Source: CAZKCI01 sp964584165
GTDB taxonomy: Bacteria; Auribacterota; Erginobacteria; Erginobacterales; CAZKCI01
Reading direction: 5' to 3'
DNA: 64,000 bases
Assembly: GCA_964584165.1 (NCBI GenBank)
Contig: CAZOYW010000002.1
Coordinates: 62,001 to 126,000, forward strand
Positions 32,744-41,785 of this stretch are shown here, in pieces. The position numbers and the translations under genes are program-made. Numbering within the stretch: the stretch's first letter is position 1; each line of letters opens with the position of its first letter. A model generated the notes under the pieces. That model saw only the letters and a list, made by a program, of their open reading frames with translations. It made no database searches and was not told the DNA's origin.

Positions 32744-33483
32744 GCCACCATATCGTGGAAGTCTCCGATCTGCACTACGCCTACCCGGACGGAACGCCGG
32801 CGCTCCGGGGGGTTTCCTTCCGGATCGAGCACGGCGCCGCGGTGGCCGTCGTGGGCGGCAACGGCGCCGGCAAGTCCACTCTCCTGCTCCACCTCAACGG
32901 CTACCTCAAGGCCGGGCGCGGAACGGTGCGGATCGGGGACACGATCGTCGTCCGCGAGACCGCCGCGGAGGCCCGCCGGGCGGTGGGGCTGGTCTTCCAG
33001 GATCCCGACGACCAGCTCTTCATGCCGACCGTGGAGGAGGACGTCGCCTTCGGACCGCTGAACGCGGGCCTTCCGCCCGACGAAGTCGAGGCCAGGGTGG
33101 CGTCGGCCCTGGAGCGGGTGGGGATGGCGCACCTGCGGGGGCGTCCGCCCTACCGCCTCTCCGCGGGCGAGAAGAGGGCCGTGGCGATCGCGACCGCGCT
33201 CGCGATGTCTCCGGACATCCTGGTCATGGACGAGCCGTCCGCCCACCTCGACCCCCGCGCCCGCCGCCGGCTGATCAGCCTCCTCAAGTCCTTCGAGCAC
33301 ACCAGGATCATCGCCACGCACGACCTGGAGTTGGTCGTCGAGGTCTGCTCGCGGGTAATCGTCCTCGACGGCGGTCGCGTCGTCGCGGACGGGCCGTCCG
33401 CGGCGGTCCTCTCCGACGAGCCTCTGCTCATCGCCCACGGCCTCGAGCGCCCGCACATCCTCCGCCACCTCCACCCGCACTGA
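32740..33483 (+). CDS. ECF transporter ATPase (CbiO/NikO)
   Basis: The 247-residue ABC ATPase has Walker A GGNGAGKST, Q-loop VFQDPDDQLF, the signature YRLSAGEKRAVAIA (usually LSGG; here LSAGE, as in many ECF ATPases), Walker B ILVMDEPSAHLD and the ATHDLE switch histidine. It energises metal uptake with the two upstream membrane proteins. The last gene of the nik operon; larE follows after a separate promoter. Confidence 0.94.
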   Translation: MSHHIVEVSDLHYAYPDGTPALRGVSFRIEHGAAVAVVGGNGAGKSTLLLHLNGYLKAGRGTVRIGDTIVVRETAAEARRAVGLVFQDPDDQLFMPTVEEDVAFGPLNAGLPPDEVEARVASALERVGMAHLRGRPPYRLSAGEKRAVAIATALAMSPDILVMDEPSAHLDPRARRRLISLLKSFEHTRIIATHDLELVVEVCSRVIVLDGGRVVADGPSAAVLSDEPLLIAHGLERPHILRHLHPH

Positions 33484-33564
33484 TCGGACGGATGGACGGC
33501 GAAGTAACCACGAATCTCGCGAATCCGCGGTTTCTTTTTCGCCGGGCTAAGCCGTTGTTTTCCG

Positions 33565-33593
33565 TTCGCCTTCCCCCCCCGCTGGACTACAAT
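33565..33593 (+). promoter_or_regulatory. Possible leaderless promoter of larE
   Basis: TTCGCC (33565-33570, weak -35), 17-nt spacer, TACAAT (33588-33593). 8 nt separate the -10 from the ATG at 33602. Confidence 0.4.
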
Positions 33594-33601
33594 GGCTTGC
33601 C

Positions 33602-34456
33602 ATGCGCCCGTCCCTCAGCGCCAAGGAAGCCGAGCTCCGCGCGGGCCTGAAGAAGCTCGGCGGCGTGCTCATCGCCTTCTCCGGCGGGGTGGACAGCTCG
33701 GTCCTCCTGGCCGCCGCCGCCCGGGCGCTGCCGCGGAGGCGCCTCCTCGCCGTCACCGCCCGCTCGCCGACCTTCCCCCCCGAGGAGCTCAAGTCCGCCC
33801 GGGCGATCGCCCACAAGCTCGGCATCCGCCACCGCGTCGTCGAGTCGTCCGAGTTCGACGATCCGCGCTTCGTTGCCAACCCCCTCCGGCGCTGCTACTT
33901 CTGCAAGAGCGCGCTCTACCGGGGCCTCCGTCGGATCGCGCGGGAGGAAGGCCTGCCCGCCGTCGCCGACGCCACCAACCTCGACGACCTCGGCGATTAC
34001 CGCCCGGGAAGGCGCGCGGCGAGGGAGCGCGGCGTGGCGAGCCCGCTCCTCGCCGCCGGACTGAACAAGGCCGAGGTCAGGCTCCTGGGACGGCGCTATG
34101 GCCTGCCCAACTGGAAGAAGCCCGCCGCCGCCTGCCTCGCCTCCCGCGTCCCCTACGGGACGCGCCTCACGCCGCGCCTCCTCTCCCGGATCGCCGCCGC
34201 CGAGCGCCTTCTCAAGCGGATGGGGTTTGGGGAGGTGCGCGTCCGCCACCACGGGGAGATCGCGCGGATCGAGCTGGGACGGGCCGAGACGGCGAAACTC
34301 GCGGGACCGGCTTTCGCCCGCCGGGCCGTCTCCGGCCTGCGCCGTCTCGGCTGGCGCTACGTCGCCCTCGACCTCCGGGGCTACCGGATGGGGTCCCTGA
34401 ACCCGGGGGCTGAGGTTAAAAATCGGAGATTTGAAATTAGAAATCTCGAATTTTAA
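33602..34456 (+). CDS. larE: LarE-like sulfur-transferase (nickel pincer nucleotide cofactor)
   Basis: The 284-residue protein has the PP-loop SGGVDSSVLLAAA, RRCYFCKSALY, DATNLDDLGDYRPG and AACLASRVPYGT, the segment holding the sacrificial cysteine of LarE. LarE adds sulfur to the pyridinium dinucleotide made by LarB, and LarC inserts nickel. Neither LarB, LarC nor lactate racemase is in the window. Placement right after the nickel operon fits. The last ~14 residues (KNRRFEIRNLEF) come from an adjacent AT-rich repeat. Confidence 0.88.
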   Translation: MRPSLSAKEAELRAGLKKLGGVLIAFSGGVDSSVLLAAAARALPRRRLLAVTARSPTFPPEELKSARAIAHKLGIRHRVVESSEFDDPRFVANPLRRCYFCKSALYRGLRRIAREEGLPAVADATNLDDLGDYRPGRRAARERGVASPLLAAGLNKAEVRLLGRRYGLPNWKKPAAACLASRVPYGTRLTPRLLSRIAAAERLLKRMGFGEVRVRHHGEIARIELGRAETAKLAGPAFARRAVSGLRRLGWRYVALDLRGYRMGSLNPGAEVKNRRFEIRNLEF

Positions 34457-34472
34457 ATTTCATATTTGAGAT
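34414..34472. repeat. AGATTTGAAATT-type repeat overlapping the larE 3' end
   Basis: AT-rich units (GAGATTTGAAATTAGAAATC and the inverse TTTAAATTTCATATTTGAGATC) encode the C-terminus and stop of LarE and run to 23 nt before mrdA. Low GC contrasts with both flanks. Confidence 0.8.
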
Positions 34473-34494
34473 CCGAGATCATCCCGCGGTCGCC

Positions 34495-36249
34495 ATGGAC
34501 CTTCCGAAGACCGATTTCCGCCTCTCCATGCTCGTCATCCTCCTCGGCGTCTGCGGGGGGGTGCTCGCTTCGGTCCTCTGGTATATCCAGGTGATCCGGG
34601 GCGACGAATACTCCCGCCTGGCCGAGGGGAACCGCATCCGCCTCGTCACCATCCCGGCCCCCCGGGGCACGATCTTCGACCGGGACGGGAAGATCCTGGC
34701 CGACAACCGCCCCGGCTTCGAGACGGCGGTCAACGTCGGCGAGGTGAGCGACCGGGACAAGCTGGTCTCCCGCCTGAGCGAGGTCCTGGAGATCGAGCCG
34801 GAGAAGATCCGCGCGCGCCTCGCCCGCTTCCGCCAGAAGCCTTTCGAGCCGGTCCGCCTCGCCACCGACATCGGGATCGCCCGGGCCACGGTCTTCGAGG
34901 AGCGCAGCCCCGAATGGGAAGGGGTGGAGGTCCGGGTGAACCCGGTCCGGAACTACCCCTACGGGGCCGCCCTCGTCCACCTGATCGGCTACGTCGGCCA
35001 GATCGACGCGCGGGAGCTGGAGCGGCTCGGCGATCTCGGCTACGGCTCCCAGGACGATATCGGCAAGATCGGGGTGGAGGAGTCCTACGATCTCTTCCTC
35101 CGCGGAGTCGCCGGGGGAGAGCAGCTCCAGGTCAACGCCCGCGGCTACCGGGACCGGGTCCTGGCCGGGCGGGACCCCCAGGCCGGGAACAACCTTCACC
35201 TGACGTTGGACCTGCGCGCCCAGACCATCCTGGACGGGATTTTGGAGGGGCGGAAGGGCGCGGCCGTGGCCATCGACCCTCGCAACGGGGACCTCCTGGC
35301 CCTGGTCAGCAAGCCCTCCTTCGACCCCAACCTCCTCACCCGCCCGGTGGACGAGGAGTATCTCCAGGCGATCTTCTCCAGCCCCGACTCCCCGATCCTG
35401 AACCGCGCCCTGGCCGGGGAATACCCCCCCGGCTCGCCCTTCAAGGTGGTAGTAGTCCTGGCGGGGTTCCGGTCGGGGAAGCTCAACCCGGAGGCGCCCA
35501 CCGACTGTCCCGGCTTTATCACGCTCGGCTCGACCGTCTTCCGCTGCTGGAAGGAAGGTGGGCACGGCCCCCTCGCCCTCCGGGAAGCGATCAAGAACTC
35601 CTGCAACGTGTACTTCTACCGCCTCGGCCTCGACCTCGGCATCGACCGCCTGCGGGAGGCGGCTCTCCTCGTCGGCTTCGGGGAGAAGGCCGGGATCGGC
35701 CTCCTGGGAGAGAAGGGGGGATTCGTCCCCTCCCGCGAATGGAAGAAGACGGCGCTTCACGAGGGGTGGTACCCGGGAGACACGGCCAACCTCTCCATCG
35801 GCCAGGGCTACATCCGGGTGACGCCGCTCCAGATGGCCGGACTGGGCGCGTTGATCGCGAGCCGCGGCAAGCTCTACAAGCCGCGCCTGGTCTCCCGGAT
35901 CACCAACCCCCGGGGGGAGACGATCGAGGAGTACCCCCCGGTAGTCCGGAGGGAGATCCGCCTCCCGGCCCGCCAGTGGGACGACATCTGGACCGGGATG
36001 GGCAAGGTGGTGAACGAGGAGGGAGGGACGGGGAGAGGGGCCGCCCATCCCCGGGTCATGGTTTACGGCAAGACCGGGACGGTCCAGGTGGGCGCGCCGC
36101 CCGACTATTCGACCCACGCCTGGTTTCTGGCCTTCGTCCCTTCCGGGGAGAGGCCGATCGTTCTCGCCTTGATCCTGGAGGAGCCGGGCTCGGGGGGAGA
36201 AGTGGCCGCCCCGGCGGCGGGGGAGTTCTTCCGGAAGTACTACGAGTAG
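34495..36249 (+). CDS. mrdA: Penicillin-binding protein 2 (elongasome transpeptidase)
   Basis: The 584-residue protein has one N-terminal membrane helix (about residues 10-28), the dimerisation-domain motif APRGTIFDRDGKILADN, and the transpeptidase motifs SPFK (SxxK, in YPPGSPFK), SCN (SxN) and KTGT. It cross-links peptidoglycan during rod elongation on the periplasmic face. The gene is followed by rodA, the usual pair. No mreBCD is visible in the window. Confidence 0.95.
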   Translation: MDLPKTDFRLSMLVILLGVCGGVLASVLWYIQVIRGDEYSRLAEGNRIRLVTIPAPRGTIFDRDGKILADNRPGFETAVNVGEVSDRDKLVSRLSEVLEIEPEKIRARLARFRQKPFEPVRLATDIGIARATVFEERSPEWEGVEVRVNPVRNYPYGAALVHLIGYVGQIDARELERLGDLGYGSQDDIGKIGVEESYDLFLRGVAGGEQLQVNARGYRDRVLAGRDPQAGNNLHLTLDLRAQTILDGILEGRKGAAVAIDPRNGDLLALVSKPSFDPNLLTRPVDEEYLQAIFSSPDSPILNRALAGEYPPGSPFKVVVVLAGFRSGKLNPEAPTDCPGFITLGSTVFRCWKEGGHGPLALREAIKNSCNVYFYRLGLDLGIDRLREAALLVGFGEKAGIGLLGEKGGFVPSREWKKTALHEGWYPGDTANLSIGQGYIRVTPLQMAGLGALIASRGKLYKPRLVSRITNPRGETIEEYPPVVRREIRLPARQWDDIWTGMGKVVNEEGGTGRGAAHPRVMVYGKTGTVQVGAPPDYSTHAWFLAFVPSGERPIVLALILEEPGSGGEVAAPAAGEFFRKYYE

Positions 36250-36258
36250 GGAGATAAT

Positions 36259-36335
36259 GTGTCAGGTGTAAGGTGTCAGGTGTCAGGGAAGCGGTGCTGC
36301 GGTTATTTTTTCCCTGACACCTAACACCTGACACC
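36259..36335. repeat. GGTGTCA heptamer repeat, inverted halves
   Basis: GTGTCAGG-type units, a 20-nt centre, then the reverse CCTGACAC units, all between mrdA and rodA. Same family at 47982-48013 and 60623-60654. Confidence 0.9.
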
Positions 36336-36389
36336 GGATTGACCGCGTGATAAATCTCGTTCGAGAAAGATAGCTTTGTCGTCACCGCC

Positions 36390-37481
36390 ATGTTCCGCCT
36401 CCTGAAATACCTCGACTGGTGGCTCATCGCGGCGCTCCTCGCGCTCGCGACGATCGGCCTCTTCTTCATCGGGAGCGCCTCCTTCCAGCTCCAGCAGGCG
36501 ACCGGGGTGGATTTCGTCCAGCGCCAGCTCAGCTGGCTGGCCATCGGCCTCCTCCTCTTCCTGGTCCTCTCCCTCTTCGACTACCGCCGCCTCGTCTCCG
36601 CCTCCTACGTCATCTACGGCGCGGTCTTCGCCTTCTTGCTCCTGATCGCGGTCCTGGGCGAGATCCGCTTCGGCGCCCGGCGCTGGATCCAGCTCGGCGC
36701 CTTCACCGTCCAGCCCTCCGAGTTCGCCAAGCTCGCGCTGGTCCTGACCCTTTCCCGCTTCCTCGCCTCCGCCTCCGCCCAGCGCCGCCAGTGGAGGTTC
36801 GTTCTCATCCCCTGCCTCCTCGCCGCCCTTCCGGCGGGGCTGATCCTGAAACAGCCCGACCTGGGGACGGCGCTGCTCCTCGTCCCCCTGACCATCGGGA
36901 TGGTCTTCGTGGCCGGGGCGCGCCTCAAGCACCTTCTCATCCTCGCCCTCCTCTTCGCCGCGGTTTCCCCTGGCTTTTGGTTTTTCCTCAAGGACTATCA
37001 GAAGAACCGCCTCCTGGTTTTCCTCGACCCGGCCCGCGACCCCCTGGGTGCGGGCTACACGGTGATCCAGTCCAAGATCGCCATCGGCTCGGGGGGGGTC
37101 TGGGGAAAGGGCCGGATGCAGGGGACGCAGAACATGCTCAGCTTCCTCCCCGAGCGCCAGACCGACTTCATCTTCTCGGTGGTGGCCGAGGAGTCGGGCG
37201 CGGCCGGTTCGCTCCTGGTCCTCGCCCTCTACTCCCTGGTGGTCTTCCGCCTCTACCGGATCGCCCGCGCCTCCCGCGATTTCTCGGGGAAACTCGTGGT
37301 CGCGGGCTCCATCCTGGTCTTCTCCAGCCACGTCATGATCAACGTGGGGATGGCGATGGGACTCCTCCCGGCCACCGGCCTCCCTCTCCCGTTCCTGTCC
37401 TACGGCGGCTCCATCACCACCACCATGTTCGCCCTGATGGGGATCTGCCAGAGCGTGTATATACACCGATATTACTATTAG
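36390..37481 (+). CDS. rodA: RodA, SEDS peptidoglycan glycosyltransferase
   Basis: The 363-residue polytopic protein has about ten membrane helices and the SEDS motifs QPSEFAKLALVL, KQPDLGTALLL, PERQTDFIFSVVAEE and GLPLPFLSYGGS. RodA polymerises lipid II glycan strands with PBP2. Its gene follows mrdA, separated only by the GGTGTCA hairpin repeat. Confidence 0.96.
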   Translation: MFRLLKYLDWWLIAALLALATIGLFFIGSASFQLQQATGVDFVQRQLSWLAIGLLLFLVLSLFDYRRLVSASYVIYGAVFAFLLLIAVLGEIRFGARRWIQLGAFTVQPSEFAKLALVLTLSRFLASASAQRRQWRFVLIPCLLAALPAGLILKQPDLGTALLLVPLTIGMVFVAGARLKHLLILALLFAAVSPGFWFFLKDYQKNRLLVFLDPARDPLGAGYTVIQSKIAIGSGGVWGKGRMQGTQNMLSFLPERQTDFIFSVVAEESGAAGSLLVLALYSLVVFRLYRIARASRDFSGKLVVAGSILVFSSHVMINVGMAMGLLPATGLPLPFLSYGGSITTTMFALMGICQSVYIHRYYY

Positions 37482-37514
37482 GGGGGGCACTCGACCGATC
37501 GGCTCAGACGATCG

Positions 37515-37574
37515 AGGTTCCAGGGCTCAAGGTTCCAGGGTTCAGGGTTGCTTTCAACCGTTGAACCCTGAACC
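37515..37574. repeat. GGTTCCAGG/GAACCCTG repeat with inverted end
   Basis: Seven-base-period GGTTCCA/GGTTCAG units then the reverse GAACCCTGAACC, fitting the same fold-back plan, 20 nt before the TIGR03960 gene. Confidence 0.85.
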
Positions 37575-37593
37575 ATTCTCGAGAGCATCTCCG

Positions 37594-39414
37594 ATGGACA
37601 TCCGAAGGATTTTAGAAGAGGAGATCCTGCCTTTCGTGGAGCGTCCCGCCCGCTACATCGGGGGCGAGATCAATGCCGCCCATCGCCCCGAGGCGGAGGC
37701 CCGGATCCTCCTCAGCTACCCCGATGTCTATGAAGTGGGGATGAGTCACCTCGGCCTCCAGATCCTCTACGACGTCGTGAACCGGGACGGCCGTTTCGCG
37801 GCGGAGCGGGCCTTCGCGGTCTGGCCGGACATGGAGAAGAGGATGCGGGAGAAGGGGGTCCCGCTCTACGCCCTGGAGTCTTTCCGCCCGGCCCGCGATT
37901 TCGACCTCTGGGGCTTTTCCCTCCAATCGGAGCTCACCTACACCAATATCCCGGCCCTGCTCGCGCTCGCCGGCCTGCCCCTCCTCGCCGCCGAGCGGAC
38001 CCACCCGGGCTCTCCGCTCGTCCTGGGCGGCGGGATCGGCGCCTACAACCCCGAGCCGCTCAGCGACTTCTTCGACCTCTTCCTGGTCGGCGACGGGGAA
38101 GAGGCGATCATGGAAATCCTGGAAGCGTATCGGGAGGAGAAGGGGAAGGTGGCCGGGCGGGGGGGCGCCGATCGGAAACAGGAGCTCCTCCGGCGGATGG
38201 TCGAGCGGGTGAGGGGGCTCTACGCGCCCGCCCTCTACCGGCCCCGCTACGGCGGGTCGGGGAAATTCGTCGGCCTCGACCCGATCGGCCCCGGCATACC
38301 TCCGCGGATCGAGAAGCGCGTCCTCGCCGATCTCGACCGCTCGGAGATCCTCCGCCCCCTCGTCCCCCTCGCCGAGGTCATCCATGACCGGTCCCCGGTC
38401 GAGATCATGCGCGGCTGCGCGCGCGGCTGCCGCTTCTGCTCGGCCGGCTGGACCTCCCGCCCGGTCCGCCGGAAGGGGAAGGCGGAGGCGGTCCGGCAGG
38501 CGCTCCATCTCGCGGCGGAGAGCGGCCGCAGCGAGGTCTCCCTTCTCTCGCTCTCCAGCGGCGACTACCCCGGGATCGCCGGCCTGATGGGGGAGCTCTC
38601 CCCGGCCCTGGCGAAGCTCCGGATCGGTCTTTCCCTCCCCTCGCTCAACATCGCCACGGTCACGGAGGCGATGCTTCTCGAGTCCAAGCGGGTCTCCAAG
38701 AGCGGGATCACCCTCGCCCCCGAGGCCGCCGGCGCCCGCCTCCAGCGGGCGATCGGGAAAGCCTCCGACCCGGAGCGGCTCTGGGAGCTGTCCCAGAAGC
38801 TCAAGGCCATGGGCTGGCGGCTGATGAAGCTCTATTTCATGATCGGACTGCCCGGCGAGACGGAGGAGGACGTGGCGGCGATCGCCGGGATGATCAACCG
38901 CCTCGCCGGCTGGGGAGGGGAGACCAACGTCACGATCTCCACCTTCGTTCCCAAGCCGGCCACGCCCTTCCAATGGGCGCCGATGGCCGGGCGGGAGGAG
39001 ATCGCCGCGGCGCAGTCGCTCATCCGCTCCCGCGTCCGCTCCCGGAGGGTGAGGCTGAAATTCCGGTCCGGGGCGGCCAGCCGGATCGAGGGGGTCCTGG
39101 CCCGGGGCGACCGCCGGAGCGGCGCGATCCTCCTCGCCGCCCACCGGGAGGGGTGCCGTTTCGACGAGTGGGAGGAATTTCTCTCGCCCGAGCGCTGGGA
39201 GCGGGCCTTCTCCCGGGCCGGGATCGACCCCCAGTTCTACCTCCGGCCTCCCTACCGGCTCGAGGATCCCCTCCCCTGGGACCACATCGGGTCCGGGGTC
39301 GATAAAGAGACCCTGATCGCGGAGGCGCGGAAGGCGGGAGAAGGCGGCGAACCCGGAGACGGAGGGAAAGGCGCCGAGCCCGCCGGGGCGGTTCCCGGCC
39401 GGTCCGGTCCTTGA
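37594..39414 (+). CDS. TIGR03960 family B12-binding radical SAM protein
   Basis: The 606-residue protein has an N-terminal cobalamin-binding-like part (SYPDVYEVGMSHLGLQILY), the radical SAM cysteines in MRGCARGCRFCSAG (CxxxCxxC) and GLPGETEEDVAAI. This is the TIGR03960 pattern, nearly always followed by a TIGR03936 partner, as here 90 nt downstream, and often by RNase G and rplU. Function is unproven; a role in RNA or ribosome modification is suspected. ATG 37594 is preferred to the in-frame start at 37561, which lies in the repeat. Confidence 0.92.
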   Translation: MDIRRILEEEILPFVERPARYIGGEINAAHRPEAEARILLSYPDVYEVGMSHLGLQILYDVVNRDGRFAAERAFAVWPDMEKRMREKGVPLYALESFRPARDFDLWGFSLQSELTYTNIPALLALAGLPLLAAERTHPGSPLVLGGGIGAYNPEPLSDFFDLFLVGDGEEAIMEILEAYREEKGKVAGRGGADRKQELLRRMVERVRGLYAPALYRPRYGGSGKFVGLDPIGPGIPPRIEKRVLADLDRSEILRPLVPLAEVIHDRSPVEIMRGCARGCRFCSAGWTSRPVRRKGKAEAVRQALHLAAESGRSEVSLLSLSSGDYPGIAGLMGELSPALAKLRIGLSLPSLNIATVTEAMLLESKRVSKSGITLAPEAAGARLQRAIGKASDPERLWELSQKLKAMGWRLMKLYFMIGLPGETEEDVAAIAGMINRLAGWGGETNVTISTFVPKPATPFQWAPMAGREEIAAAQSLIRSRVRSRRVRLKFRSGAASRIEGVLARGDRRSGAILLAAHREGCRFDEWEEFLSPERWERAFSRAGIDPQFYLRPPYRLEDPLPWDHIGSGVDKETLIAEARKAGEGGEPGDGGKGAEPAGAVPGRSGP

Positions 39415-39427
39415 TCCCCCGCTGCCC

Positions 39428-39482
39428 TGACCCGAATTATTCCCGAAAACTTCGTTGGGGTTTCATGACTAAGTCGGGTTAA
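39428..39482. repeat. Diverged copy of the AACCCGG...CCGGGTTA hairpin
   Basis: Left GACCCGAATTATTCCCGAAAAC and right TTTCATGACTAAGTCGGGTTA pair imperfectly and resemble the 23708-23758 hairpin in order, loop (CGTTGG) and length. Confidence 0.7.
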
Positions 39483-39504
39483 AGACCCCGGGAGTCCGAT
39501 ACCG

Positions 39505-40146
39505 ATGAGACTGCGCGTCACCTACAGCAAGACCGGCCTGGTGAGGTTCATCTCGCACCTCGACCTGATGCGCGTCCTTTTCCGGGCCTTCTCCCGGGCT
39601 CTCCTCCCGGTGGCTTACTCGCAGGGTTTCACTCCCCATCCCCGCTTTACCTTCTGCCCGCCCCTCAAGGTGGGGATGGAGGGGCTCCGGGAGATCTGCG
39701 ATGTCGAGCTGACGGGAGAGATTGACATCCCGGCGGCAATCGCTACACTGGGCGGGTTTTTGCCCCCGGGGATCGGGATCGGGGGAGCCCGGGCGCTTCC
39801 CCCGTCCTCCCCGACGCTCATGGCCGCGATCGCCGGCGCCCGCTATGTGGTCTCGCTCTTCCCGGAGTGGGCGCTGGGCCAGGCGGAGTTGGAATCCTTC
39901 CTCGCTCTTTCCGAGGCCAGGGTGGAGGGGGGGCGGAAGGGGAAGGCCCGGGTGGCCGACGCCCGCCGGGGCGTGCGCGCCCTCTCCCTCGCGGAGGAGG
40001 AGGGCGGGAAGCGGGAGCTTTCCGTCGAAGTCGCCCTGCCGGGGGCGTCCCCGACCGAAGTCCTGCAGGCCCTGCTGGCCCAGCCCGCGGAAGGCTTGCG
40101 CGGGGCGCGCTGGAAGAGGCTCGGTTTCATCGGAGAGGGACTGTAG
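39505..40146 (+). CDS. TIGR03936/DUF2344 radical-SAM-linked protein
   Basis: The 213-residue protein matches DUF2344: FISHLDLMRVLFRAFSRALL, PVAYSQGFTPHPRFTFCPPL and an acidic middle. It is the habitual partner of TIGR03960 enzymes (separate here, fused in some genomes). The following gene is RNase E/G, conserved gene order in several phyla. Function unknown. Confidence 0.9.
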   Translation: MRLRVTYSKTGLVRFISHLDLMRVLFRAFSRALLPVAYSQGFTPHPRFTFCPPLKVGMEGLREICDVELTGEIDIPAAIATLGGFLPPGIGIGGARALPPSSPTLMAAIAGARYVVSLFPEWALGQAELESFLALSEARVEGGRKGKARVADARRGVRALSLAEEEGGKRELSVEVALPGASPTEVLQALLAQPAEGLRGARWKRLGFIGEGL

Positions 40147-40261
40147 GACAAGGAGAAAGATTTCCGCCCGAGCGGCGGATGATAATTCGGATTGCGAACT
40201 TGGCGACGGTCTTTCGACCAGACGACGACCGTCAACGCGGGCATCGTTTCAAGGAGAATGT

Positions 40262-41785
40262 ATGACCAAGGAAATCATCATTGATTCGCACCCCCGGGAA
40301 TCCCGGATCGCGGTGCTGATCGACGGCAAGCTCGACTGGTTCTTCCTGGAGCGCGAGGAGGGCCGCCGCCAGCTCGCCAACATCTACAAGGGCAAGGTCG
40401 CCAACATCCTCCCGGGCTTGAACGCCGCCTTCGTGGACATCGGGACCGGCAAGCACGGCTTCCTGCCCATGGACGAGACGGCGGAGTCCTCCACCCTCTG
40501 GGACGACTTCGCCGACGACGAGGAGGGGGAGAAGCACCCGCCCCTGAAGAAGGGGATGACCATCCAGAACCTCCTGCAGCGGAACCAGGAGATCCTGGTC
40601 CAGGTGGTCAAGGAGCCGATCGGGACGAAGGGCCCCCGCCTCACCACCCAGATCAGCCTTCCCGGCCGCTTCCTGGTCCTGATGCCCCGGGAGGCCCGGA
40701 TCGGCGTTTCCCGCAAGATCTCCGACCGGGCCGAGCGCCACCGCCTCCGCTCCCTGATCCGGGAGATCGGCATCCCGCCCGAGGTCGGCCTGATCGTCCG
40801 GACGGCGGCGCTCCACGCCTCGGCCAAGGAGCTGCGCAAGGATCTCGACGGCCTCCTCGAGATCTGGAAGGAGGTCCAGGAGAAGGAGAAGCAGGTGCGG
40901 GCTCCGGCCCTCATCCACGAAGAGATGGGGCTGGTCATGCGCTCCATCCGCGACGCCCTCCTCACCGACGTCCAGCGGATCGTCACCGATTCCAAGGAGG
41001 AGCACCGCGCGATCAAGCGGTTCATCTCCGCCTTCGTCCCCGCCAACCCGCCGGAGGTGATCCTCCATCAGGGTCCGGAGCCGCTCTTCGAGAAGTACAA
41101 GCTGGAGGAGGAGGTGGAGAGGCTCTACCAGCCCAAGATCATGCTCAAGTGCGGCGGCCATATCGTCTTCAACCAGACCGAGGCGCTGGTCACCGTGGAC
41201 GTGAACTCGGGCAAGCACAAGTCCCGCCGCGACCAGGAGCAGACCGCGCTCACCACCAACCTCCAGGCGGCCGAGGAGATCGCCAAGCAGCTTCGGCTGC
41301 GCAACGTCGGCGGGATCATCGTCATCGATTTCATCGACATGGAGTCGAAGAAGCTTAGGCGCCAGGTGATGTCGATCCTGACCCGGGAGCTCTCCCGGGA
41401 CCGGGCCCGGACCAAGGTCCTGCCCATGTCGGACTTCGGGCTGGTCCAGATCACCCGGGAGCGGGAGCAGGAGAGCTTTCTCCACCGGGTCTACGAGCGC
41501 TGCCCCTGCTGCGACGGGCTGGGGATGCTGAAATCGCCCTTCAGCCTCGCCCTGGAGCTGGAGCGGAAGCTCTTTCGCGCCCTCCACCGCCTCCCCGACA
41601 TCCGCCGCTTCCGGGTGGAGGCCCATCCCGACCTCGCCCGCTACCTCCTGGAGGAGGAGTGGGACCACCTGCGCGCGCTCGCCCACCAGAAGAAGATCCG
41701 CCTGACCGTGATCGACTCGCTCGCCCTCGGCCCCCGTCAATACATCCTCTGGGCGCTCACCGCCGAAGGCCAGCAGAAGGTCTGA
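40262..41785 (+). CDS. rng: Ribonuclease E/G family endoribonuclease
   Basis: The 507-residue protein is RNase G-sized and ends without a long scaffold tail. It has an S1-like domain (NIYKGKVANILPGLNAAFVDIG), the catalytic DNase-I-like subdomain (VDVNSGKHKSRRDQ, IIVIDFIDMESKK) and the zinc-link cysteines CPCC. It processes rRNA and degrades mRNA. ATG 40262 follows AAGGAG. The next operon starts with rplU, as in many genomes. Confidence 0.95.
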   Translation: MTKEIIIDSHPRESRIAVLIDGKLDWFFLEREEGRRQLANIYKGKVANILPGLNAAFVDIGTGKHGFLPMDETAESSTLWDDFADDEEGEKHPPLKKGMTIQNLLQRNQEILVQVVKEPIGTKGPRLTTQISLPGRFLVLMPREARIGVSRKISDRAERHRLRSLIREIGIPPEVGLIVRTAALHASAKELRKDLDGLLEIWKEVQEKEKQVRAPALIHEEMGLVMRSIRDALLTDVQRIVTDSKEEHRAIKRFISAFVPANPPEVILHQGPEPLFEKYKLEEEVERLYQPKIMLKCGGHIVFNQTEALVTVDVNSGKHKSRRDQEQTALTTNLQAAEEIAKQLRLRNVGGIIVIDFIDMESKKLRRQVMSILTRELSRDRARTKVLPMSDFGLVQITREREQESFLHRVYERCPCCDGLGMLKSPFSLALELERKLFRALHRLPDIRRFRVEAHPDLARYLLEEEWDHLRALAHQKKIRLTVIDSLALGPRQYILWALTAEGQQKV

